Assembly (NCBI GenBank): GCA_038373885.1
Contig: JAWZYV010017527.1
Location: forward strand, 434,001 to 498,000
Origin: Cheiracanthium punctorium
Taxonomy: Eukaryota > Arthropoda > Arachnida > Araneae > Cheiracanthiidae
Reading direction: 5' to 3'
DNA length: 64,000 nt
Position numbers and translations under genes: made by a program. The notes beneath the pieces are model-generated. The model searched no databases, was not told where the DNA came from, and saw only the letters and a program-made list of their open reading frames with translations. Below, in pieces: positions 40,895 to 59,659 of this stretch. The stretch's first letter is position 1, and every line of letters begins with the position of its first letter.

Positions 40895-43302
40895 TTAAGT
40901 AGTTCAAAGAATGAAATTCTGATTGATATTGCAATTTGGCCAGACATTACTGATGATCTTAGATATCATTATTTAATAAACAAACCTAATAATATAGGTA
41001 ATATTAAGACATTATCATCTACATATATAGATCGAGGAAAGACATATAATAGAAGTTTGCAAGAATAGCATTTTTATCGACGCAAGCAAAATGGTGAAAA
41101 AGAGAAAAGAGAATGGTTAGTGTACAGTGAAACTAGTAAAAGCGTATATTACATTTGTAAGTTATTTGTAAATAATGAGCAAAACCGATTTATTAGTGGA
41201 TTTTCAGACTGGAAAAATGTTACTACAAGTCTTTCATAACACAAATCGTCCAAAGACCGTATTGCAGCAATGTGCGCATTTTCTAAGCGCAGTATGAATT
41301 AGGAAGAGTTGACTCTTCCAAGCTTCTTGAAAGCAGCTGAATCTTGACATTAGCTAGAATTCTTGACACTAGTTTCACTGTACACTAACCATTCTCTTTT
41401 CTCTTTTTCACCATTTTGCTTGCGTCGATAAAAATGCTATTCTTGCAAACTTCTATTATATGTCTTTCCTCGATCTATATATGTAGATGATAATGTCTTA
41501 AGCAGCAATATCTTATGATAAAACTTAGCTGGTCTACATGACTTATGTCGGGAGTAGAATCTAAAATGAGAGAAAAATATACAGATTCTTGTACATTTTT
41601 TACAAGTTCATCTATTAAGTAAGATGCCATCAACCTCAAAAATTCTTCAAATATTCCATGGGACAAATAATTTGTTTTGCCACTGCCAACATTCTTATAT
41701 TTATCCATGTGAGCTTTTAGAAATTCATCATACTCAGCAAGATACTCCAAACAACTTAAATAGTTTCCTTTATTGGTAGAAATTTCACTTTCATCGTGAC
41801 CTCTGAATGCAAGTCCTAATCTTGAAAGCAGTTTCACTGTGGACACAATCCTTTTTAAAACTTGACGCCAATATTTTTTTAATAAGATATGTTACAAAAA
41901 AGGGAAACATTAAAGAGAGCTTTTTCGGATTTATTCCCATTGAATCACAGTATGCTGAAACTAGAAAACGCTGTTGTAAAAAAAACTGAGTGAACTAAAA
42001 ATTGATATAAAAAACTATAGAGGACAATCCTACGATACTGCTGCCAATATGTCGGGTAAGTACAACGGCCTTCAGGATAAAATTAAATGCCATTCCCCAT
42101 CCGCAACATTTATACCTTGCGCGAATCATACTTTGAAACTTTTGGGAAATGCAGCTGCTGAATCATGCTCAGAAACCATTCAATATTTCAGTTTTGTACA
42201 AAATTTATATGTATTTTTTTCGTCATCTAACCAGAGGTGGAATAAATTAACAAAGCCTGTCGATAGTTCAGAAAAATCAAAGCATTTAAAAAGAATATGC
42301 GATACCAGATGGTCTTCAAGAGCAGAAGCTATAAATGAAATCGTTTCAAACTATCAAAATATATATGAAGCTCTTAACAGAATAAGTGAAGATGAAACTC
42401 AAAAAATTATTTGTAAAATTGAGGCCAGTGCATTAAAAGACAAACTTTGCCAATTTGAAACGAAAATTCGAACAGCAATATGGCATCCTATTTTAAACAG
42501 GATTAATTGCACATGCTTAGGCTTGCAAAATGTAAACTTAAGTATTATGAAAGCTCCCAGTCTACTAAAATCATGCCAAGAGTTCATAGAAGATCTGAGG
42601 AATAATTATGAATCTATAGAAGAAAAAGCGCCATCATTTGTGCACTCAGAAGAGAGCCAAAATGAATATAAAATTAGAAGAACACGAAAAAGGAACGCAA
42701 ATAAATACTTTGATGAAAATATAGAAAATTAAATCATGTTGAATACAAAAGAACATTTTCAATACAATGTTTTTTATGTTATTTGTGACACTTTAATTAG
42801 TGAGATGAATGTTAAAAGAGAAGTATACAATGACATATTAGAGACATTTAAACTATTTTTTGAAATAAATTTAATAATGATATTGAAGAATGAATTAAAA
42901 GATTGTCATAAACTTTCAAAAATGATATTGACTGTGATGTACTAAAACACGAATTCATTCAGTTTTTAGATTTTTGTAAAGAAGAAAAAGTGTCAGGGCC
43001 AAATAATATGTTAAAATTAATTATTGATTTTGGCCTACAGTCGACATTTCCTAACGCGGAGGTTTTGTTAAGAATATTCCTAACAATACCTATTAGCAAT
43101 GCTTCAGGAGAACGATCAATTTTCGGTGCTAAAACGCATAAAAAATTACTTGCGAAATTCTCTTTCGCAAGAACATTTATCTTCGTTTGGAATTTTGAAC
43201 ATCGAAAATGACGAGTTAAATAAAATAGATTTTGAAATTATAATTGATAAGTTTGCTGCCGAAAAATATAGGAGGAAAATAATTGAACATTTAACTGTAT
43301 AG
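40895..43302 (+). pseudogene. hAT transposase pseudogene (TTF zinc finger, DUF4371, hAT dimerisation)
   Basis: In order: 40895-41300 plus, a TTF-type zinc-finger region (IAIWPDITDDLRYHYLI, then FYRRKQNGEKEKREWLVYSE, then FISGFSDWKNVTTSLS), broken by a stop at 41066; 41475-41870 minus, the first part of DUF4371 (LSRLGLAFRGHDESE, YLIDELVKNVQ, FSLILDSTPDISHVDQLSFI); 41880-42732 plus, the rest (IRYVTKKGN, GQSYDTAANMSGKYNGLQ, CANHTLKLLG, DTRWSSRAEA); 42950-43302 plus, the dimerisation end (TIPISNASGERSI, with RTFIFVWNFEH in a shifted frame and then FEIIIDKFA). Several stops and at least one frameshift separate the pieces. Related genes encode the ZMYM1-like and 52 kDa repressor-like hAT transposases. 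Codon context and borders agree with an element of fairly recent origin. Confidence 0.85.
41004..41501. repeat. 134-base perfect inverted duplication
   Basis: Left arm 41004-41137 and right arm 41368-41501 are identical when one is reversed, over all 134 bases I compared, with 230 bases between them. The left arm is the native transposase sequence (start TTAAGACATT, end GAAACTAGT). The right arm is an extra inverted copy fused at 41502 to the inverted DUF4371 segment (41502 to about 41870). Confidence 0.9.
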
Positions 43303-43859
43303 ATAGTGAACTAAAAAATATATATGTTGTGCTTGAAGGATATACTTAAACATTTAAATGGCTCCGTAAATGATCTTGTTTTAACTAAACTTTTAGCAAA
43401 ACATATAACCAAATGAGTTTAAATTGCATAATTTTTATACGCTTTAGCACCGAAAATTAAGTTCACAGCAAAACTACAGTTCATGGTAACCAAGATGAGG
43501 AAATGAGCATTTTGTAAATTATTTTTTAAAGAAACTTAAAAAATAATTTACGTTATTTTTTTAAGGTACGTAAGGTAAGGTTTTTTAAGGTACGTGTTAT
43601 AAGTAAAATTTATTTGAAAATATGGGAAACCATATTTTCAAATAAATTTTACTTATATTGGAAACTTTTCTTAATTTGTTTATGAAACTAACAACTTGGT
43701 CTGTTTGTATATAAAATTTGAGAGGGGGGGGGGGTGGTAGCTGGGCAAAAGAGAATTTATTCATAAAATTTCAGTGGGGATATGAAATAAAGAATCAAGG
43801 CCCCGCATATATTTGACGCCTAGGGCCCCGCTCTCCTTAAATCCGCCACTGATAAAGAG

Positions 43860-45065
43860 CAAATATAAAATGACCTTGGCATTCATATCATTCGGAAAGA
43901 TACAAAGAGCCTCCTCCACTTTTTCTTGAGAATAATCTGCGTAATTTCAAATGGTTAAGTCTTTTTTAGAATCTAGGATTACTACTCCCGTGGAAATCCC
44001 AGACGCCCTCCCAATACTGCACTGCTGATCTATCACCCATTCTAAGGAACTGATCTGTTTTTTTTTTTTTTTTTACGTTTAACCTCCATTCATTCTTTTT
44101 TTCTACCTCCTCATTCATTTTTTTTACCCCCATTGCAAGGGTTCGAAAATATCCAGTTGCCCAGATGACCAAAAAGTATCCCTCCGCGACTAGCTTTTTT
44201 TTCATTATTATAATTCAATAGATATATGGCTCCTAAAAATTTTTAATGACTACTAAGATTTTACAACTTTTGTCAATCCCTGCTTATTGCTGAATTGATT
44301 CTTCATCTTTAATTTTGGAAAGCAATTTTTACACTCCACATCTTTATTACCAGAGATTAAGAAGTACTACTGGATCATGCACATATCCAGAAAAAAAAAA
44401 AAAAAAAAAAAAATGAAGGATTGAAAGGTGGAAAAGATGGAATTTCTTGCATCAAGGCTAGATTACTGACATCCAATTAACAAAAATACAAATTTTGGGA
44501 GGGGCTCAGGCCCCCATGGCTATGTCCCAGTCCAGAATTATACAAGCCTAAGATTCCTGACGATCTTATTTCCGCGTAAATAAGATCCATAGATGGACAC
44601 ACTGTGCCACTTCATAACAAACTCTGTCAGAATAGCCAAGTAAATAGATAATAAACAGATTATTCTGATCAAGCAGACACACACAATATATGCAGTAGAG
44701 AATACAAGGGTGGGAGGAGGACTTTTTTTTAATTAGCTTCTCCCCCAACCTCCCCCCCCCAAAACAATCAATATCTGTCACTATATACAGGGGGATTCAT
44801 AACTTATGTAAAAACCATGTATGGTGTGGTAGAAAGAACCAAGACAGTTCATAATCACACAGTAATCTGGGCTCAGAAAGGTCATTTTCTTTTATAAGTT
44901 AATAATCACTTTAATGATCAATCCTGTATTAAGCGTATAATGCATACTTTCATCATTTAATAATGGTAGGAAAATTCACTATTATTCCAAAGTGATTATT
45001 AAGAGGTACATGAAGTCGGTGTTTTTTGCCCCACATTGCTATGTGACTGAACCTGTCTGACTGAA
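43860..45065. other. Non-coding with element fragments
   Basis: 44380-44535 holds a CCAGAAAA...GGAGGGGCTCAGGCCCCCATGGCTATGTCCCAGT piece in parts, a decayed GGCGTAGCC-type MITE. 44788-45052 is a diverged copy of the mariner-type MITE at 26462 (TCACACAGTAATCTGGG on the left, CCCCACATTGCTATGTGA on the right). No gene is seen. Confidence 0.45.
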
Positions 45066-45420
45066 GGATTTTTGTAAAATCTCAAAATCCAATCAAGATT
45101 TTTTTTAAAATTCAACGCCTATGTCTTAAGTTGAGTGACAACCTATCATGACACCCAATTTCATATCATTCGCTTCAGTTGTTTTTACGTGATGCTTGAA
45201 CACAAATTTACACAGTTTGAAAGGATTTTTGCAAAATCTCAAAATCCAATCAAGATTTTTTGAAAATTCGACGCCTATGTTTTAAGTTGAGTGACCACCT
45301 ATCATGACACCCAATTTCATATCATTCGCTTCAGTCGTTTTTACGTGATGCTTAAACAAAAAAACCGTCACGGACAGAATGACAGAACGACAGACAGACA
45401 AACTTTTTTTTTAGGGTCGC
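45066..45420 (+). repeat. LINE-like 3' end with 157-base tandem unit
   Basis: GGATTTTTG(T/C)AAAATCTCAAAATCCAATC starts at 45066 and again at 45223, and the two units match through ATTTCATATCATTCGCTTCAGT and TTTTTACGTGATGCTT. The second is followed by GACAGAACGACAGACAGACAAAC. The TCATTCGCTTCAG...GACAGACAGACAAAC ending is like 3' ends of RTE-type LINEs in many animals. Only this tail is present. Confidence 0.5.
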
Positions 45421-47372
45421 ATTGGATTCCCGGGTGCTTGAAACGGATAGAAATCGCAAAATTTTTGAATTCCAAGAAATGTACAGACAAAAGTCTAATT
45501 TTATTTATATAGATGTGCCATCTTGTCAAATGCACTTAGTCAAAGGGTGTCTTCCAGAATAGAAAATCCATGATGGTGAGGAACCCAATAAAAATCCAAA
45601 AATTCCTTTCTTTTTAGCATTGAAGAAAGATAAAAACAATAAAAGAACTTTCAATTTCTAGAATAGTTTTAAAAAAAGGGGGGGTGTTAAGTAACCTATA
45701 GTTTAAATTTTGAAACATATTCTTGAGTGCCAGGACTTTTTATTTTCTTTTTCCCATTTCTATACATTTTATGACTTAACTCTTCAAGCCAGTTTGACAC
45801 ACACAAGTACTCCTCCTAGTGCTCTAACAATTTAACTTCCGGCTAGAAAGGTTAACGACCTGGACGATTCCTTGCTTGAATGTAACGTAATTTTCAACAC
45901 TTAAAAAATTTGCACGGTAAATAATAGTAAAAACAAAATGAAACCTTTCCAAAAAAGTATTCCAGTGCAAGCCTAATTACTTTTATGGGTTTCATAGAAT
46001 TTCTTTCATTCTTTTTTTGTTTCCATAAGTCAATTAAGGGCTTATAATAAAAAAAACTGTTTGCAATTTAGAGAATCTGTTGCACAATTTAGCAACCTTT
46101 CATTGTATTTAGGGAATAATACTTTTGCTTAGAAGATGAAATTCTAATTGATTTTTCTCTTTTAATTTAAAGCTATTTTAGAAAGTGATAAGTATCACAG
46201 GACTTTTGAACAGTTTTAAAACAAACTAATGATGTTAAATACCCCAAATATTCATAATGCTTCTTCACCAAATGCACTATGCATTTATGCTTACTGTAAA
46301 CCTGTATGTCTCATACATTTAGAAAAAAAAATATACAGCACAAAAATTGTCATAAATGGGACAAAGTGTTATTCATTTGAGGAAAGACTGCATAGTTCCG
46401 TGTTCTTAAATTTTTTCCAGAATGTTTTGACTCCTAGGTTCACTGTTCATAAATTGCATGGTACAGCGTATAAAGAAACATAAAATTTTTTGAGTCTCTA
46501 ACAAAAATAGATTCTTTGAAAAGCTGTACAAAAGTTGAATGATTAATTAAAAGAATGTCTTTAAAAACTCCCAAGATGTATTTGGGGTACTTTTCAAACA
46601 AATAAAATAAAATAAACATTTAAAACATTCATAGACATTTTTATGATTGGTACTACTAGAAAACAAAATAGCACCCATTTATAAATCTATTATTAATCCC
46701 AAATCAATATTAATTTCAGATTAGCATCAATCAATATTTTTAGAATAATAAAAGCACTTAGAAAGTAAAATTAAAACTGTTAAAATATATTTTGGCTGCA
46801 ACTCATGGCCATCTTTAGTTACACTACTCACATCACCATTTCTTCAAAACGTGTTAAATACAACAGGGGTTCCCAAACATTTTTTGCAGTAGCACCTTTC
46901 TCAGGTTAAAAACTTTCATGGCACGTTACTTTTAAGCAACATGAAGGTTGGAATAAAACAGTTTGGATGCATTTTTCATTATTTCTTTTCTGTTTATATG
47001 GCTAACTATCAAGAAAGTACTCTCTTAGGAAAGGAATATAGAATTTTACACCCCCTTCCCCAAATCTCAGGGAATTCCTGCAAAAGAGAGGTGAAAGGAT
47101 ACTGAACTCTTGGACTTGAATGAAATATTTTTGTTTTTGCCCACTTAGTCATCAGCTTGGGGAGCTTCACGTGGGATCCCAGTTCAGAGGAAATTTTTAT
47201 TGTACTTCACCAAAAGTACTTATTGTTGAAATCAATATTTACTTTAGAGTTTTGTGCTAAACATAACAGGGCTGTGCTTAGTTTATTAAAATGTTCATTT
47301 TTTCTTTCTTTAATTTTTTACTTAGCTATTGCTATGTAGCTGCCTATTTCCTTACTTTTTTCAAAAAGTTCT
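45421..47372. other. Intergenic DNA
   Basis: CAGGGGTTCCCAAACATTTT at 46865 is a typical hAT-type terminus (left end); the partner end was not found. Otherwise AT-rich sequence with no exon recognised. Confidence 0.4.
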
Positions 47373-47376
47373 TTAA

Positions 47377-48838
47377 CCTTTCACATGCCAATGTTCCTCT
47401 TTAGGAATATCATGTTTAATATAGTTTTAAAACTTAACTGTTATAGCTATTAGTTTGAAAAAAAAAATACTGCTTACTACTGAAAGTCTTATTGAAAAAC
47501 GACTTACAATTTGTACAGTACACACACAACACAAGAAACATATACAAGAAAAAAATTCTATAAAATTCCCCAAAATTCCTCTATTGTATTACCAAAGGAT
47601 ATAGTCAAAGATATATTTGAAATTTTTTTATTAATAGCAAGATATCTTTTCTCAATCTTGCATAAACATGCAATGTTCCAAAAAAGGAAGATTGGCATGT
47701 AACGATATGCAAAATCAGGGGCATCACATGCATGTGTTGCTTTTGTTGGTTTATTCGATTTTAATACATTCAGTGCTTATATCTACTATACATAAGTCTG
47801 TCAAAGGCATTAACAGTACGTTACTTATTTTTGAAGAGTGAAGGATATGGTGGGGGGAAGTTGCCTTATCTCTCAACCCCTTTAACAGAAAGAAGGTGGT
47901 TAGTGCTTCATTCTTCTGACTTGAACTCAGATAGCTGCTTGTTTCTTCTGTTAGCAATGGATGTGTGTGCTTCAGAAGGGTTTATTTATTTTAAGTCTTT
48001 TTCACGTAGACGGTACTTGTGGGAGGGAGTGACAGCAAGTTACATACTTGAAGAAATAAATGATAATAGTTCTGAATTGATCACACCTGGAATCTTAGAA
48101 GAGAAATTAATTTAAATTTGTTTTAGAAGAAGCCTAAAATCAATATTATACTTGCACCCCATGCCCACCAGTAAAAGTCTGCAAAAAATTCATATGCACA
48201 TTATGCAGTATGCAATAAATAAATAAACTTGTGTATTGAATGCAACAAAAGGCTCCATGTACACTTCCCACCATATCATAGACATCGAGAAATACTGCTA
48301 AAACATTATAAAAAGAAATTAGTGTTTCAGTACATTTTTAAATTTTTGTATAACTGATTGAAATCCTAAGCACCCTCTTAAGAATAAAAAATTCATTCTT
48401 TCTTGATAAGGTATTTTACATTTTTAGGATTGCATTTATTTAAATTATCTGTATTATTAGTCAAGAGTATGCAAGCATAAAATTATTTTTATTGTTCTTT
48501 TATATATTTTTGCATTGCATATCTTATAAAATAATTAATACAAAAAATTTGTAATTTTAAAATTGGTACGAGTTTTGCTTAAATTTTAGTCATTTTACAC
48601 CAAATTATCAAGTAAATCTTTATTACTTCATAAAATTTTATATTTATCATGCATCGTTTTGTTGTTTATATGAAGCAAATATAGAAGAGAAAAGGTAACG
48701 TAACATGCCAATGTTCCGAAAATGGAACATCCAAGAAATTAGGAAATATTTTTTTTTTGTTTTATAGTCATTACGGGTGTAATTTTGATGAATTAATTAA
48801 CCTTTTCTTCCTGGATCATAAGTATGGCATCTAAAGGG
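47377..48838. mobile_element. piggyBac-like element B
   Basis: TTAA borders (47373-47376, 48839-48842) and termini CCTTTCACATGCCAATG and, from the right, CCCTTTAGATGCCATAC fit piggyBac. Dyads CCAATGTTCC...GGAA lie at 47382-47414, 47668-47700 and 48712-48730. Outer parts match element A (39066-40004). The centre (about 47770-48565) is absent from A and holds an open frame of 94 codons at 47831-48115 (plus) with YLWEGVTASYILEEINDNSS. I do not recognise that frame and the DDD residues of a piggyBac transposase were not seen. Confidence 0.75.
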
Positions 48839-48842
48839 TTAA

Positions 48843-51800
48843 TTTCATAAAAACCTGTGGTTTATAATCATATTTCTTGATGCTATATCTCTTGATGCAT
48901 GGAACACTTTCCTCATTTTGAAGAAATGAAGAGGAGGTGATCAATGTAATTTAAGATGGCAATGGGTTGTACCCGAAATATATTTTCGTGGTTTTAATGG
49001 TACTTTTGAAGTGTATTAAGTATGATATAAAGCCATAATTTTGACTAATTTTAAGTTTTTGAAATATGTCTTTTTATTTGTAAATAAACACTCAGAGAAA
49101 AATAGTTGTCATTTCTATCAATATAGTTACTTTTTAACTGTTTTTACATGAAAATTAGCACTGTAGTTGCCTATTTGTAATAATTGTATTAAATAGCTGC
49201 CAGTGGGCACTCTGCCCTTGGCAATACTGAGTAACAATTTCTCATATTTCTTTTAAAAGGATGTTTTTGCAAAAATTATTTGCAACAATAAAATAGGAAA
49301 TTTGGCTTAACTAGAATCTTTTTTGAATAAGTATTAAAAAACAAATTCGAATAAGGGAGTTTTAAAAATATGTACAGGCTAGTTTGTGAAAATATGAAAA
49401 ATTTTGAATATAATACAGTACAGTTCTACTAATTTGAGGTAGAAAGAGAAAAAAAAAATAATAAAAAAACATTTTGCATGCAGAAGGCACAGCATCTTTA
49501 GATGTTGCTCTTTGCTACATAGAACAGTAACCACATACTTTATAACATAATTATTTGAAAAGTTTTGCTTTATTTTTGAAAAGCTTACGAAAAAAACGCA
49601 GCAAGAATGAGGCTTTCTGCTCAAAAACAAACAACTTTAGATTCATTTTTTAAACATTAAATCAAGTAAGTATGTAATCTGTCTGAATGTACAAAGGCAA
49701 AACTGAATTTTTCTCTTCGATTTTATTATGTAGTACGCATAATCCAAGTTTTCAGTAATTCGTGTTGGTGTCGATCCCGATTAACCCAGATTATTGGGAC
49801 TTGACTGTACTCAAATTAATGATTGCTTCTGATTAATAATTCATTTAGAAAAAATAAATGCACAAATGAAAGTTAAATAAATGGAAAAAAATTATTAAAC
49901 ACTTTTATTCTGTACAAAAATAAACATTTTAACCATGGAAATGAACTATAGTAAAGAATCATGCCATAAAGTTACAATGCAAATGCTTTTTGTATACACA
50001 AACATCAAATTTAACTTTTAAAAATATGATGTTAGATATTTCAGATAAAACAATTTTTGAATGGCACAACACAATTTTAGATACATGCTAATCTTTGGGA
50101 AATGAAAGACCGAAAAAGAACAAGACGGGGGGGAATGTAATTTAAACTAACAAAAGTAACAACCCTTTAAATACAGAAACTTACTTTCATACAACAATCA
50201 AATAATGCATATTCTATTTTTACAATATTTACAACATATTTACATGAAAAATTCAATATTACACTTTTAGTATTTTTTCTTAAACAAAATAAACTTTCCT
50301 AATATACTTTATGCTTGCTTTACTTCTCAATCAACTTAAATAACAGCAAATTTACAAAGATAACTTTTTTTAAATTATCATTTTTTAAAAATATAGATAT
50401 TATCAGAAGACAGTTAAAATATAATGAAAACAATATTTTACAATGTAATCTGCATATAATTGAGTCTTGCATACTTAAAAGAATAAAATTTAGTTACATA
50501 TAATTTTTAAACAATTTTGTTTTAATTGTGACATTAATTAACTTTTCAAATGAGAAGTACCAATAAATGAACACACATCCTGAACCCACTCCTATTCACA
50601 CGTTATCCTAGTTATGTAGTTATATATCACAATGAATACATGCATAAATGGCCATCAATTATTGTGTGTGTCCATCTAAACATTTTTTTTTTAATTACAA
50701 AATTAAATAGAATATAAATATATAAAATGTGTCTACACATTTACACAAAACAATAATTTTAACATGTTTTTTTTTTGTTTTTTTGGTGGGGTGGGGTGGG
50801 GGGGTTAAAGCCATGTTCTAAAGGGGAAAAAATGGAGGTGTGTCCCCCCCCCCACAAAAAGAAAATTAAGACAAATACAAAACAAACTATGAAACTAAAG
50901 CCAAAATAATCACAGATCTAAATGACTGTTCAAATCATCTAGATCAGTGGTCCTCAAACTTAATAATTTCCTATAACTCCTTTAAGAGTTATCATCTTTG
51001 GTGATGAAGAGGTGTACAAGCAAAGTTTCATATTTTTTGCAACAACAAACAAGATTTTTCAATCATTTTATATGCAAACAGATAAACAATATTTACTGAA
51101 AGTATTAGAAGAAAAATCCATTGGAGTGAATTTTTAAAATACTGATTTAGATATTTTAAATACATATATCACTATATATTATTAAAAAAAGAGGGGGGAA
51201 GGGAGAAAGAGTTTAATTATTTAATGACTTTTAATCTTAAAAACCTTATAAAATCAAATGCCTCTTTCAGTCATTAGAAAAACTGAAACATAATAAATAA
51301 GTTAGATCAGAGATCCTAGGATAAGCATTTCTTGCAAGTTCCAGTACATTTAAGAATAGTTTAAAAAATAATAACTTCTAAGTTAATTTTGATTAAAATA
51401 TAAAATTTTTAATGATACAATTATTGTATATATATATATATTAACCAGAAAGTCCATGTTGCTATAAATCTTTCTGATTTTTTAAATCCTACATGTTATT
51501 TTTGGATAAAAGGCTGGAATTTAAGTGACCTTTGAGATAATAATCATATGTTACTTCTATGAGTAAACATATAGTTAGATACACTTTGTATTATATTAAT
51601 GTATAAAAACAACCATACGTGCAGAAAATTTAGTCTAGCTGAGGAAAACTTTCACCTCCCTGAGAGTAATGCACTATCTCAGAAACAAATTTTGTGCAGC
51701 CTTAAGTACGGATGGATTCCCAAAACATTTTCTATATTTGGTTTGCTAGATAAATCCTACATTAAAAATGATGTTCTGGAAAAAAGAAAAAATACTGTGG

Positions 51801-53665
51801 GAAAAGATTATTTTTAAATACAAAGATTTACCAAGCCAGGCTTTTATGGCAAAGGAAATTTCAAGGGTGATTAAGAATTCTACTATGTATTATAGTACTA
51901 TGTAAAATTCTTGATCATGCAGTCATTGTTTACAAATTCAGTTTTCAGATTTGATATTTTTTCAATTTTTTCTATTGGTAAAAATTTTCTTTTGTTTTTT
52001 AATTCTAAAATTAGAGAAAAGTTTAAAAAGTAAAAAAATGGGTGCATTGAATTCTACATTGAATCTTTGATTGCAATTTTTTCTATCAAGTGGCTGATAC
52101 AGATGAAAGTATGAAATCATATATTGCATATAATGTAATATTTATATAACATGATTTTTATATATATAAAAAAAAATAAAAAATTCATTTTCTGTTGTTA
52201 AAAGCTGGTAAAACACAGAAATGAAATCAAACAACGATTTTGTGTAATAGAAACCAAGTGACAACATTAAAACAACTGAATAAATTTTGGAAATCATTCA
52301 CATGAAATAACGTCTAGTTATCAACCAAAATCAGAGATGAGAGCGACAAAATTGAAAAAAGGCGGAAATTACTCATGAAGGTAATTTTGAACGAAACTGA
52401 AAATAACGAGAAAAGTGAAATTAGGGTCACAACTGAAAATGTTCGAAAAAACAAAGAAATTTCAACAATGGAAAGGCTATAAGAAAAATATTCACTCTCA
52501 AAATGGATGGGAAAAGATTGCAATTGGAATGGAGGAGCAAAAAAGAAGTGTGATTTTTGCCGATATATAAAATAAACAAAACTGAGCTTTTCTGCGAATC
52601 TGCGGAAAACTCTCAAGCCTGCAAAATACAACTAAACATGTACTATTAGTAATGCCTACAGATATACTATCATTTCTTCAGAATGACTGTTTTCTACTAA
52701 ACAAATATTTTCATTTCATTAGCATAGACTACAACCATACTGCCATAAAACTGTACCTTATGAAGGTCACTTTCTAGAAATTTGAATGGTGTTGCTTGGA
52801 TAAGAATCTTCCCACTTTTTACAGAAAATACATTCAAAAACAACAAAATGAAACTGAAATATTTAATGACCATTTTATTTATCAGCATACTCAAAAACCA
52901 ATAAGTGCAAGTAATAAATATGGCATATATAAATTTTTATATTTGCTAACAGGTGTGCACATGAGAGAAAAAGTGTTATGTCTTAAAAAATCAAATAGCT
53001 CTTTCTAAATTTCATATTTTTTAAATGTTTTGACTGGGATTGCCAGAAGCATATAAACTTGCATACAACAAAAAGAAAATACTTAAAGCAATTGCATTTG
53101 ATTAAGAATAATTTTTTTAAAAAGCTCGTGATGATTAAACAAGGGAAGAAGTATCACTAAAAACACATGAAAATATTTAAATCCCACACACATTTTGATG
53201 CTTTGCCAACAAATACTTTTAAGACTTCAATGCTGATTTTTGTTAAACAAACCAAGAAGCAAACTGGATTTGCATTTGGACAATTTTATGATTGACATGA
53301 ACAATAGCAGCACAATAATTTTGGCTTTAAGTAACATTTTATTTTCATTAGGTAAGTGATTAATCACACAGGATCTTTCTGCACAGAATGTATTAACTGT
53401 GACTGCTAGTCGTTCATCTCTTAAACTAACAAAGGAATAAGCAAAGAACAAAAAGCTTGCACAGTAGCAAATATCACAAGGAAATATATAAAATTCTTAA
53501 CAAATAGGAATCAAAGTTCATGATGTGAGTGACAATAAAGAATTTACATTTACTACATTTGGGAAAAAATTAAATATAAGAACTGTGTAAAAAAAAAAAA
53601 AAAAAAAAAAAAGGCCCTCTCCTCATTATTCCCAAATACCTAATAACACCAAACAAACTAAAATG
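48843..53665. other. Intergenic DNA between element B and membralin
   Basis: AT-rich. 49740-49810 has ATAATCCAAGTTTTC and CCAGATTATTGGGACTTGAC, a likely pogo/Tigger end. CAGTGGTCCTCAAACTT at 50945 is a hAT-type end. 50770-50870 has G and C tracts. 52320-52625 (plus) is purine-rich with a short Lys/Glu frame and ends AAACTCTCAAGCCTGC, probably repeat-derived. No supported gene. Confidence 0.4.
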
Positions 53666-53671
53666 TTTATT
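53666..53671 (-). terminator. AATAAA just after the membralin stop
   Basis: On the minus strand AATAAA begins 4 bases after the stop codon. That is unusually close, so later signals may be used instead. Confidence 0.3.
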
Positions 53672-53675
53672 GGTT

Positions 53676-59659
<5,984 letters not shown>

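Larger units (their letters stand above)
40486..43851 (+). mobile_element. hAT transposon, full length, scrambled
   Basis: The left end is CAGGGGCGGATTTCCCATAA and the right end backwards is CAGTGGCGGATTTAAGGAGA. The flanks are the perfect octamer ATAAAGAG (40478-40485 and 43852-43859). At 3366 bases it is the size of an autonomous hAT. It carries the pieces of a ZMYM1/DUF4371-type transposase, but part is inverted and the rest is broken by stops and shifts, so it is not active. It lies outside the assigned genes. Confidence 0.92.

Noticed and set aside
45600..47300. Possible exons of another gene between the hAT element and element B.
   Set aside because: No pair of plausible splice sites with a conserved peptide was found on either strand.
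52314..52631. A 105-codon minus-strand frame rich in Phe and Ser.
   Set aside because: It is the complement of a purine-rich repeat-like stretch and has no family features.
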